Shown here one piece after another: positions 31,698 through 42,787 of a stretch of 64,000 bases of DNA. Position 1 is the first letter of the stretch; every line of letters starts with the position of its first letter. The notes below the pieces were generated by a model, which saw only the letters and a list, made by a program, of their open reading frames with translations, made no database searches and had not been told where the DNA came from. A program made the position numbers and the translations under genes. This stretch comes from Watersipora subatra (lineage: Eukaryota > Bryozoa > Gymnolaemata > Cheilostomatida > Watersiporidae), in assembly GCF_963576615.1 (NCBI RefSeq), contig NC_088708.1:682001-746000 (forward strand), given 5' to 3'.

Positions 31698-33700
31698 TAC
31701 AAGAGCAATCCATAATTTTTTCAGTAAATGTAGGGACTAGGTGAAGAGCTGCAGTTGAGCTGTTGACATGAATTTGACCTAATTTGATCTACACCGTGAT
31801 GAACTACCATATTTTATTACTTTGTCACTAACTCAGATTTACCAGAAATTTGTGACTAAAAACTTTGGCAGAGCAATAATTATATGTAAACACTACTTCT
31901 TCTTCATCAATTTGTTTATAATAATTATATTATTACTCTGTAGAGATGCATAACAATTATATTATTACTCTGTAGTGATGCATAATAATTATATATATTA
32001 TTACTCTGTAGTGATGCATAATAATCATAATACCTAAGTAATTGTGTCATTGTTGTTATTACTTCATATTCTGACATAACCTGGTAGTTTTCTACAAAAA
32101 AAGATGCAACATGCTGAATCTATTTATCAAAAGAAAAATTTGTATACTATCTCAATTGTATCTGTCACAACCATCTCTGTTCACATTAGCCAAGACATCA
32201 ATCTCGGCATCAAACAAAAACCCCTCTTCGGCATTACACTCTATAAAACATGATTGTACTACAACAGTTTTACTTTGTACCTCTGTCTCTTTGGCAATAG
32301 AACTTAGTAAAGACAACAACTCTTATGGGAAAACTGTATAAACTATTTTTTTACGTTTAAACTGGTTCTGGTTCATTTGCATTTTGATTAGTGCTATTTG
32401 TAGCATTTAATGGTACTTGTACTCTGACATGCTATATTTCAATATTCTACGTTACAATAACAAAAATAGACTATTGGTTTCATTTTTACTTACGGTATTA
32501 ATGTATCTTAACATCACATCGTTAGCAGCAACAAAATGGTTTTAAATACTGAAAGCCGCTGTTAGATAAACCAAGTATTGGTAATAGTAAAAAGGTAATA
32601 AAAAGCGTATTTGAGTTGTGAAGCCGGATCAAACCTATCTTGTCTCGCTTTAGTAGAGATGATGTGAAATATATTGAATACAATTCATTACAAGTATATG
32701 TCCAAATCTAAGAATCATGTACAAATGATACAATGTAACAATTATGTACTTCAAGTATTAGCGATCATATAGATTTGTTACGCGTATTGAAGACTTGACA
32801 GTGATTGTTTAAACTATTAATTTGTGTAAACTATAGGTAATAAACTCTCTAACAGGAGCGTTAGTAAAAGCTCTTTATCACATTACACGCTAATGATTTT
32901 TCTATGAAGTTGAATGATTGATACAAAACAAAATGTCTATGTGACATTTGAAAGAAGATCTATGATTTATTAGCTGCCACCAATTACAAGATTACCTGCC
33001 AGAGCAAAGCAAAGATGGCACAACATTGCAATATGCTGCCAATAGACCAATAAAAAATCATGTTATCAAAATTGTTGTGTTCTGTATAACGGTTATAAAG
33101 ATAAACAAATCTGTTCGCTTTATCACAATAAATTCCTTTATGAAAACAAAGGTAAAATACTATTCATAAAGTCTCCTAAGCTACATGTATCTCCTAACAA
33201 CCAGGCAATGCAAATTCCATTATCATGAATAAGAATTTTAAATAGACCATTGGTGAAAAATGATAAGACCTTGCGATTTCCACACGATTACCTGTAGCTG
33301 ATGATCAATTTTTAAAAGCACTTCTTGATTACTTTTGCCAACACAAAAGTTTTTAGAATAGCAATTACTAAAAACTATATAAGAATATCTGCGAAACTAC
33401 AATTAACAATATTATTATCCGATAAGTTTATTTGGTTTTTGTGTTGTCAGTTATTTGTTAAATGCTTTAAAAAAATAAAGTAATTTTTAATGCTAGCATT
33501 AGGCACTCAAGTCTAGGGAGCATTGCAATGTGATAACTTAACTAATGTTATTTAAAAAATTATTTGGTCAGCTTGAGAGTAACATTGAATACACGACTTG
33601 GCATGCTTTGTCAGCCTAAGAGTGACATTGAATACACGACTTGGCATGTTTTAAAATACGTCTTATGGTTATTCGATTATATCCCAACTCTTAAATCATG
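31698..33700. other. NDUFAB1 5' side, exon not located
   Basis: AT-rich. It holds three copies of a ~32-bp repeat (TAATTATATTATTACTCTGT..., 31915-32025). A frame at 32111-32341 (+) is Ser/Thr-rich and unrecognised. A donor-like CAG|GTAATC near 32996 on the minus strand was considered for the missing first exon but gives no targeting-type start. Confidence 0.35.
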
Positions 33701-33827
33701 CAATGAGCAATTTATCTAACTATGAGTAATCTAACTAAGTAATATAACTATTTATCTAACCCAACATATGAGAAACTTGAGATGCGAAGAAAACTCCGTG
33801 CATATTTTTGATTTGAGTTACTAGACA

Positions 33828-34030
33828 AATTTGAGAGATATGATCATACAATACAGTTCTCAACGAAAGAGCTAGGTGGCGAGTATGCGAGAGATATGAC
33901 CATAAAATACAGTTATCAACGAGAGATCTAGGTGGCGAGTATGCAAGAGATCTAGGTGGCGAGTATGCGAGAGATATGACCATACAATACAGTTCTCAAC
34001 GAGAGAGCTAGGTGGCGAGTATGCAAGAGG
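33828..34030. repeat. ~56-bp tandem repeat
   Basis: Three full copies and a partial one of a unit containing AGAGATATGACCATACAATA and GAGCTAGGTGGCGAGTATGC. Just upstream, 33568-33650 holds a two-copy duplication (GACATTGAATACACGACTTG). Confidence 0.85.
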
Positions 34031-34189
34031 CCGCTTACAAGAACAACATTGCTCGGTCTTTATTATTGGATAGAGTTTAAAAAAGGTCAGCTAAAAGTGA
34101 AAGCGTATCAGTAGAAATGAAAGTGAGGTAAAAAGAGCCCTGCTGCTAAAAGAACCATAAAAACTGACAATGAAAACAAAATTCGAATT

Positions 34190-34660
34190 ATGTTTTGTGT
34201 AACAAAAAATTAACATGAATTTTCATTTTTCAAGTATGTGTGTTTATAATAAGCTAAGTTCATTTAGGTTGAATTTAAAGGTTATGTTATGCAGTGTCAC
34301 AAAAGTGTAGCATACCAAGTCAGTTGCTATCAAGTCTCTCATACACTACCATTAGCAGCATTATATTTTATTGCAGATCATAACCACTAGATAGGTATAA
34401 GTTATATTGCAGATCATAACCACTAGATAGGTATAAGTTATATTGCAGATCATAACCACTAGATAGGTATAAGTTATTTTGTGAGCATAGGTAGTGAATT
34501 AGAACAATTAAAAACAGGTTTTTCCATTGTAATATTCTGTTTTGGGTGTTTTTTTTCAAAAAGTGGGAACAGATTAATTTGTATTTATTCGATATAAGAA
34601 AAATTGATTTAAAATACGACATACGAACATTGACATACGAACTCGACCCCGGAATGCATT
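34190..34660. repeat. Diverged interspersed repeat, copy 2, with 36-bp triplication
   Basis: Shares ordered segments with 8690-9240 (see there). The segment TTGCAGATCATAACCACTAG is part of a 36-bp unit tandemly repeated three times at 34373-34478, which is single-copy in the other element. Confidence 0.45.
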
Positions 34661-35433
34661 AAGCTATTATGTTAAGATATGACTACTGGGTAAGACAACA
34701 AATGCGAATTAAAAAACTAATTGTTATGTAAAACTATTTGAACAATAGTCTGACCACTTGTAAAAACATTTATTACAAGTCAAGATTATAAATCGATGCA
34801 TACATGTAAATAGTCAAAGTTCAACAAAATCAAAGATACCTATGTGTGTGATGAACATAGCACTGGAGGCATTCTATCCAAACACTATTTTACTTGCTAT
34901 ACTTGCCAAGTAATTCTACATTACGTTAGAAAAAAATAAAGAATCTAGAAGAAAGCTGGGTCTGAATGTTCAAATTATAAAAACTAGAACTGCCACTAAA
35001 ATAATAACTGACGTCAATAATCCTGCAACATCTCATAAAATCATACTGATTAGGGTAAATATGTACCCTAAGTCGCAAGCTGTTTTATAGCTCTATTATT
35101 TTAATTTTTGTCAAAATTTAGCCTCTGTTTTTTTTTGTGTTTTATAGCGCTATTGTCGGAAAATCACATTTTTCTTGTAAAACTATATTGCGGACCCGCG
35201 TACACTAAAAACCCACTGCCAAATTGTAAGCTAATAACATATCAATAACAGAAATCTATTCTAAAACCATTCCATCTGTCATAGACATAGAGTTAAAGTT
35301 TATATCTATGGTTTTAGATTACGATATTTCATCATAACCTTGCCTGTGTCATTGGCTTGTCATGTCTGGGGACAATATTAATCCCCTAATGCTAATTGGT
35401 CAATCTTGTATTTCATCATTTTTACTAATTTAG
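34661..35433. other. Non-coding, no gene seen
   Basis: AT-rich, with no exon or recognisable repeat. Confidence 0.4.
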
Positions 35434-35435
35434 TA

Positions 35436-36556
35436 CAGTCAAACATGGATAACTCGTCCACGGATAGCTCGAACACATGGTTAATTCGAACATTTCCTTT
35501 GGTCCGTTCCCACGTAATGATAAATTGCTATAGATAACTCGAACTCAACACTGTTAATTCGAACTGTTTTTTTGCCCAACAGCTACCGAAACGGTTGTTT
35601 TCGCTTTAGAAAATCACTTTATTCAAAGCCATAGAGGTAAACTTCATCTTTTCGTAATTCATAAGCGTCGTTATTACCACCATCGGCAAAATATTTTTGT
35701 CAACGACTTTTCTAAAAGTTTGGTGAAATTTGATTTATACTGCGATGCGATGAATAGCACGGGTTAGCCGGGTCACGCGCGCAAGAATTTTCGCCACGCA
35801 CATACAAAACAAAAATCGCATGTTGTTTTGTATGTGCGTGGCGAAAATCCTTGAGTGCGTGACTCGGCTAGCCCGTGATGAATAGTTTTCCGACGTTGAT
35901 TCCGTGTTGAGTCAACGTCGGAATGTTGAATGTTTAAAACGTCTTAAAAAATGTTGTAATTAAACGTATACGTTGTCTGAGCTACAAAAAACTATTCATC
36001 GTTTGACCTAAACACAGAATACGTGTGTACATTCAATAAATATCTATTAAAAAAGCGTGAGTGATATAGAATGTACCGTAAAACCTCGTAAAACTTCTAA
36101 TTGAACTGCCTCGGAGTGTTGCTCTTAACGAATCCCAGGTAAAGTAAGGTAATCTGCATAAACTTCAAGAAAAAACGGCAAAATTGATCGTGGGTAAAAC
36201 CCCAAAAGAAAAAAATGTCTTTTCTTTTGAGCATTTCAACAACGATCAAGTTTTGCCAATGTCAATCTGAAAAACGTCCTGGCAATAACATCACCTCAAA
36301 CAACAAACCAATCTCAAGTGATAGAAAAATCTCTATACTTTTTCATGAAAACGTTTTAAACTTTACATTAGAAGCATTTAATTTGAAACAAGCCATTTGT
36401 GCTTTTGATTTATATTATAGTTTGTATATGTACATGTATCTACTAATAAATAAGTAAATATATGGACTTGTGACAGTGCTCTGATAACTTGAATGCTCTG
36501 ATAATTCGAACACTTTTGCTCGGTCCCTTGAAGTTCGAGTTATCCATGTTTGACTG
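35436..36556. mobile_element. pogo/Tigger-like non-autonomous DNA transposon
   Basis: A 1,121-bp element with TIRs CAGTCAAACATGGATAACTC (left) and GAGTTATCCATGTTTGACTG (right), flanked by TA on both sides (35434-35435 and 36557-36558), as in the Tc1/mariner superfamily; the end sequence is of the pogo/Tigger type. Repeated GATAACTCGAAC/TTAATTCGAAC words near both ends extend the inverted arms. A short 81-codon frame at 36215-36457 is not recognisable as transposase. A second element is inserted at 35758-35877. Confidence 0.82.
35758..35877. mobile_element. Hairpin MITE nested in the pogo-like element
   Basis: A 120-bp near-complete palindrome: ends CACGGGTTAGCCGGGTCACG and CGTGACTCGGCTAGCCCGTG, inner arms CGCCACGCACATACAAAACA and its complement. 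It is bounded by an exact 8-bp duplication ATGAATAG (35750-35757 and 35878-35885). An 8-bp duplication with CA...TG ends suggests the hAT superfamily. A separate small palindrome CCGACGTTGA...TCAACGTCGG follows at about 35891-35922. Confidence 0.85.
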
Positions 36557-37195
36557 TATTTTACTACTGTAACTGTTAGGTTACTTAAAACTCAAATAAA
36601 CTATGAGATACATGTAAAACTCAGACACCATTACTTTATCATAATTTGTTTTCACCCATTGTAAAATATTGACACGTTTAAAGTGGGTGTTAAATTGGTG
36701 TCCATAAATAAATGAATTTTGAGGGAATTTCTCAAAAAGGTTTTAAAAAATAACTTTTTTCAGTCAATAGTGAACGCCCGAAATTGTAGGAATCTGTGAA
36801 TCACCTAAAGATATGCTATGTGTAATAAAATCATTATTAAATCATGGGTGTTTTATGTAACATTTAAAACAAAATACTTTTAGAAACTCAATTAATATTC
36901 AACAGGGGTTTATAACATTGAGCCATGATTAACTGTTGTAATTGTATTATGTGACTTGTCTACTATCTATAAAAAAACATTCAAAACTTTCTATGTAGAG
37001 TGATGTTCACCAGGCACGCTCTATACTGCAGGCATATTCTTTGTAGCAACGGTGACAGAAAAAAAGAAAAAGTTAGCCTAGCACTGTTATTTTTCATCAG
37101 AGAAATTATTTTTTTAGGATCCTAAATTAGTTTCACACATATTTGAAGCTGACAAGCAGACCTTCACTGTAACTTGAGCATTTTCTTTATAATTG

Positions 37196-38768
37196 TGTCA
37201 CCGTTGCAACATGTCACCATTGCAACTTCCTTACAGCAAGTGTTTGTTTGGTCATTATCTACTGTTGAAAAATGGGTACAGAAAATTAAACATGTAGGCA
37301 AAATTTCCGACATGGTCACATATTTAACTAATCAGTGGCATAAATTTCTATCACACTACTACGTAAAATATGCACACTCATCGTATTACGAGGAATAAAA
37401 AATTAATCTCAATGAAAATGAGGTGGTTGCTCGAGTGAAAATTTCACTCAGTGAAATTCAGTGACTTCAGTGAAAATTACCATACTTTTCACCAAAATGA
37501 GATCTAATTCGCTCATCGGTCCTATACACAGATTACATTATTTTCAATTGTGCTCTGGGGTTCTGCTGGTGTAGAAAGTTTGTGTTTTGTAAGTGACTGT
37601 ACCACTCATGATAAGTATGCTGCACCTACCTTCATGGGCAAGCTCATTGTCAAAATACTTGCTGCTGATAGCAAAGTAACCAGCCTCAAAATCTTTTCTG
37701 ATGGTTCAGCAGCACAGATGAAAACAAATTTCTCATGTCAAACTTGTATTAGTTCAAAGAGAGCTATAGTATAGAATCTTGAGCAGAATTTGTTTGCCGT
37801 GACAAAAGACACGTGACAAAAGACCAGTAGATGGAAATCGCAAGTTGATAGTAAAAGATGCCAACGATTTTGCCATGGCATGTAATAAATCTACAGAAGA
37901 AATTATTGTGATTTTTATTACTACTATGTCTGAAGAGAGGGAATTTTTAGATCAATGTTGGCTGCTTATACATGCCTTGAAAGGTATTTAGCAAGTACAT
38001 AATGAGCAAGCAACAAACAAATACTCTGTTTCATATAGTCGAGTCAGCCAGAGTTCCGACCACAAAAAGCATTCCTTCATACATCTAGATGATGTTGAAG
38101 CTGAACCTGCTTCACCATGTTCACATGATGGCAGATGATGAAGGTGGTAATAACCAAAAAGTTCCCAGGATAAAAGTAGCCGAGTTCGTTTTAACGAAAA
38201 CGGAGAAAGAAAAAAGGCCTTCAAAAATCATGTAGGGTTGGTTAGAAGGGTAGACTGTGAAGATTATGAGATTCAGTTTTTAAAACGGGCTAATTTCCTA
38301 GTACTAATGCTTTTACAGTAAAAACTAATAATGGTTCATGGGTGACAATTGACCAGATCACCATGTCACTGTCTTGTCCAACACTAAACAAGAGCGAACC
38401 ATGTTGCTTTAAAGAAGACCTATCACTAGCAGAATGAGGTCGTATTTTTAGCTATTCAATATTTTTGGAAACTCCATACTTTAAAGACTTCTAACAATAT
38501 CATTGTACTTTATGTTTTTTTAAATTCTAGATAATCCAATTACTGCTAAATGTACTGTTTGTGTATATATAAAATCTCGATTTTAGTTGGTGCATTACAA
38601 TTATGTTTGTTAGTTTTCACTTCATGTTAATTATGTTTAAATTGATAATTTCATTATATTTTATCATATCAATAAACCATATACAATAAAAAATAATCTA
38701 AAGCACTAATTCCCTTCAAAATTCAGACGAGTTGCAACGGTGACAAGAAGCTGTTGCAACGGTGCCAA
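37196..38768 (+). pseudogene. Transposon-gene relic bracketed by inverted motifs
   Basis: The plus strand has broken coding pieces: VSDCTTHDKYAAPTFMGKLI and LKIFSDGSAAQMK (37580-37720), KLIVKDANDFAMACNKS (near 37845), then a segment like RIRVAEFVLTKTEKEKRPSK (near 38170). Their order and the FSDGxxxQxK and (V/I)xNAxDFA-type motifs recall a widespread metazoan family of transposon-associated proteins that I cannot name precisely. TGTCACCGTTGCAAC at 37196, followed by TGTCACCATTGCAAC, is mirrored by GTTGCAACGGTGACA and GTTGCAACGGTGCC at 38733-38768, suggesting element ends. Several interruptions make it inactive. Confidence 0.5.
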
Positions 38769-40785
38769 ATGCTAAGGCTTGTAATTTACCTTCATCTTGA
38801 CATATATCACTATGCACATGATTTTTATTGTAGCTGTACGTGTTCTAAACATCATAACTCGGCAAGACCATTGTGGTGTATCATAAATCACAGTTTTTCA
38901 AATAGCTAAAATAACTTCTAAATGTTGCATTGCTGATTATGGACAGACCCAAATGTCAATTAATTCTTACCCGGAATTATCTTGATCACTAACAAATAGC
39001 CTAGTAACACAACAAAAAATAGCTCAAATTCTAATGTGCAATGAGTATAAAAGCAAGTTTCCTCATTGAACTAGTTTAGACTTCATGTCTTCAAACGCTG
39101 TAACAAAAGAAAACTGCTGAAAGGTTGAGAAAGGAATGCATAAAAGCAAGTTTTTTACTTGCAAGTAATCTAATGGACGAGCTGATAAAAAGCCAAATTT
39201 AAAATGTTACATTACATATAGAAATCTAAAGCACCAACTATCTTATTAGATCTATGGTTGAGTCGTACTGGATAGTTAGACATGTGCAATTGCTATTTCT
39301 TACTTGTGGTTGAGTAAAAGCCTTTGTCACGGAATTAGTAGCCGTACAAATTTTGTGACGTAATTCAAACGTATGCTGAGTTTTCAAAAAATAAGATGGG
39401 TTACTTAGAGCCCGCTTACAGAAATGTTTGTTTCTCAACAGAAAGCGCCCGGTCAAACAATTTGCAGCCATTTTTAAACACGCGTGGCGTGGAACCGTGA
39501 TTTAAGCCTTGGCATCAATAAAATTTTGTTGGCATCGGCTTAAAACCCATCCTGCGCAACTTGAATTCTGAGGCTGATAAACTACTTGCATTGTTCGGTC
39601 AAGGTTGATTTGATGGCTATCTATTTTTGCGCGATGTAGTTTTGCACGCGTATCCACAAGCCTAGAGGGTGTTGCATATAATTATCTTTCAGAATTCTTT
39701 CCGTCTATCAACCTATCTTACGTGCGTTTTAATTAAGGATGAGCAAAATGCACATATATTAGTTTGGTTTAGAATCTACCAAATTATCTAAACGATTTTG
39801 TTCAAGCTGAAATAATTTGTTTATTTAAATATAGATGCATTCTTCCATACCATATTGCAATCTGAAATTTAGTTCATCTTATAGCGCTAATTGAATGATA
39901 TGTAACTCAAATACACTCAAAAGCTATCTTCATCTCCATTTGTAGGTAAAGCAAATATTTATTGAGACGACAACTCCGATTTCTGTGCGGGAAAATAACG
40001 TTGCTAACAGGTCGTAATTGCAACTTGTTTCTTTGATGTAGTCAGTTGTGTTTGCAAAAACAATATTGTTGCAAATGTAATAAAATACGACATGCTCTAT
40101 GCTTACTCGAACTTAGCCCCCTTCACTGGAATCGAGTTTGTATGCTTTCAAATGCAGGAGATAGCGCTGTTAAATGCATCTTCTCTCTAATAAAAACATG
40201 CTGGTTTGTTAATAAAGGTAAATTCTGTAAAAAGCTGCACGATTCAGCAAAGGTTTAATGAATCATTGATGTAGTAGCAAATACAAGTTAGTATATACAC
40301 TCGTTTGTCTATATTTATTAGTCAAATGATAAAATAAAAATGCCTAGGTAATTGTATCTTTGAATACTCGTGGACAGGTAAGTTTGCTAACAATTTAAGG
40401 TAGGTAAATAGTTGCATTGTTCTGGTCATTATTCTTCCAACTGCTTCAAATAATTTTTGCATATCACATGAATGAAAAGGCCATTATCAAACTACAATAA
40501 CATATACTTTAATTAACATATTTTCTTCTGCAAACATAACTGTCCTTAGCGCCATAATAATGTACTACAGTGAATGTATTTCACTTTCAATATTAACTCA
40601 TTGCGTACCAAGAGTCGCGTAGTGTGGCACGGCACAAAATTTGCGCCAAAAGCGGTTTTATGGTGGTGCGGTTTTAGTAGGCTTCATACAAACTGCTTCT
40701 GATTAGGAAGTTAATTAATTAGCTTATTGTATCTGTACGTAAACAAATAAAAACAAAGTCATCTGCCTTTGTTGAACTAATAGAA
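38769..40785. other. Non-coding, no gene seen
   Basis: Frames at 39238-39471 (-) and 40046-40258 (+) have no recognisable domain. No repeat family was seen. Confidence 0.35.
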
Positions 40786-40789
40786 AAAC

Positions 40790-41119
40790 ATGTTTACAGT
40801 CCATGTTGAGTTTCACTTTGCAAGAATGTTAATTTTTATTGCAATTTTTTCTTTGTATTTACCAGGTGTAACAGACCCATTACAGCTACCAAGGCTTCCC
40901 AAATTTCAGTATTATTTATTATTAAATTATTTATTGAGTAATAGTACTAGTAACAGTGACTATTTTATTCTTAACGATAATAACGCCGTAAGTAATAATA
41001 ATAAATCTTTAGGCTCGGAACACGGTCAAGTTGTTAGTCACAATAGTAGGAAACAGCCAAAAATGTATCCGAGCTCATTCCGCAACATCTTAGTAGATTT
41101 TTTTTCTAATATCAAGTAA
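40790..41119 (+). CDS. Small ORF with a signal-like N-terminus, unrecognised
   Basis: A 109-codon frame starting with a true ATG and ending TAA. Residues 13-26 (MLIFIAIFSLYLPG) form a hydrophobic core that could be a signal peptide, followed by a polar Asn/Ser-rich chain (YLLSNSTSNSDYFILNDNNA). It has no cysteines and no clear dibasic cleavage sites. Codons are A/T-ending like the background. It could be a small secreted protein, the first exon of a larger gene, or chance. Confidence 0.25.
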   Translation: MFTVHVEFHFARMLIFIAIFSLYLPGVTDPLQLPRLPKFQYYLLLNYLLSNSTSNSDYFILNDNNAVSNNNKSLGSEHGQVVSHNSRKQPKMYPSSFRNILVDFFSNIK

Positions 41120-41737
41120 TTTAAAAGCCTTTGCTGATTAATCTGGTATTAAAGCCTTTTTCATAGGCCGTGCGGTTCAAAAGTTAGGACAGCTTTGTAA
41201 ATATTAGGTTTTATCGAACATTTAATTATGTTCCATCAGTAAGAAAAAGAATTAGGTAGAGAAAGAGTTGAAATGTGTATTTTAAGTCGAATTCAAAAAC
41301 AAATAATGTGCTCATTTGCAGTAGTGTGGTCATTTTTTTCTATATCAGCACTTGCTTGTAAACATGGGTAAACTCAAACTGCATATTTGTCATCTCTCTT
41401 TTATTAATGCTTTCAGTTTTTCACGGCCGTTTTAAACTTTTCACTTGTGGAGTTCAGTTCAGCTTTATGCAGATTTATTCCCTGAATCACTAAATTTGCC
41501 TTAAACTTGGCATCGCTACATTTATGTGTTTTATTTTTATTCGCAAATTTTTCAGTAAAAATTTGCTAACTAAATCAGGGTTTTTGACTATACGTGTGGT
41601 AATGTACTGTTAAAGAATTGTTTTTATAGAATCACAAGCTTTTGCATCCTGTTTTCTAGGCTGTTTTTAATAAACATATTTTCTTCCTTTATTTCACTGT
41701 TACTATTAATCTAACTTGGAAAGAAGGGAGAACCTAG

Positions 41738-41977
41738 ATGACAAAATCTTTTATAGAGTACACCCTAAATAATAGCATTTTTGCTGGGAATCCTGGTTTA
41801 TCAGTGCTAGGCCACACTATCTTTAAAGGTGGGGAAACAGCAGTTGAATTTACTAATTTTGAGAAAATTGTTAATGCAGGCAGTTTCTATTATTTTGGTA
41901 CAGTTATCTCAAGATATAATTTTGAACCATTTGGTATGCTTATTTATGCTCAATCTGTAACAAAGGTCAATCTGTAA
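41738..41977 (+). CDS. Small open frame, unrecognised
   Basis: A 79-codon ATG frame (SIFAGNPGLSVLGHTIFKGG...) ending inside a four-copy 17-bp repeat AATCTGTAACAAAGGTC (41951-42020). No domain recognised; probably not a gene. Confidence 0.15.
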   Translation: MTKSFIEYTLNNSIFAGNPGLSVLGHTIFKGGETAVEFTNFEKIVNAGSFYYFGTVISRYNFEPFGMLIYAQSVTKVNL

Positions 41978-42021
41978 CAAAGGTCAATCTGTAACAAAGG
42001 TCAATCTGTAACAAAGGTCAA
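41951..42021. repeat. 17-bp tandem repeat
   Basis: Four copies of AATCTGTAACAAAGGTC, practically identical. Confidence 0.85.
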
Positions 42022-42787
42022 TTCCGAATTTTGGTCACTCTTGTAATAGCTATGTTACCTGTCTATCATTCCCCATTCTCTTGTTACTGCAAAAGGGTTT
42101 GCAAGATATTGTGTAAGACAATCTAATATTAAACAATAAAATCTATTCTATGGCTATATGTAATTGTCAGTCTTTTTTCATTGACCAGATTTTTCTCAGT
42201 ATCCCTTGGTATGTAATTATGTGTCATTGTTTCTTTCTTCATCCCTTATTGTGTTATATTAAATTGCTGTTTCAATATTCCAGTAATTATTAACATTTGT
42301 TAATGTCTGATTTTGTTTTTATCAAACTTGGACATTGTAAAAAGAAACAATGCAAAATCTATTATTTTTGTCTGAACTGTAAACATAGGAGCAGTCCAAT
42401 GTTTCATCAGATACCTTAACATGAACTATCTCGTGGGCCACAGCTTAATGCACAGTTTGCAGCGTTTGAGCATTATTTCATCAGGCAAAAAATCATACCT
42501 ACGAAGGCCAATCTAGATTTACTTTTGACGTGTTAAAATGATTCAATTATCACGTTTCACAATTATATAATTCTTGTGTCTCGCTTTTAACTCTTGGATT
42601 AAGCATTGAAACATTTTTTGTGATTTTTTTTAATATTCCAGGGAAAGCTAGACATTTTTTTGCCGTTGTTGCCTACATGACGTTAATGGCATGCAATTAC
42701 TCATTTTTGTTGAAGAAATGGCAATTATCTAATCACATTTGAAGTGTTCCTTAATATGCCAAAGTTTAATCTAACAATCAATTGCAG

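Noticed and set aside
32980-33060. First exon of NDUFAB1 near 33.0 kb (minus strand)
   Set aside because: A CAG|GTAATC donor exists, but the frame with the right phase has no ATG and no targeting-peptide character.
36215-36457. Transposase fragment within the pogo-like element
   Set aside because: The 81-codon frame shows no DDE or helix-turn-helix motif; the element is best viewed as non-autonomous.
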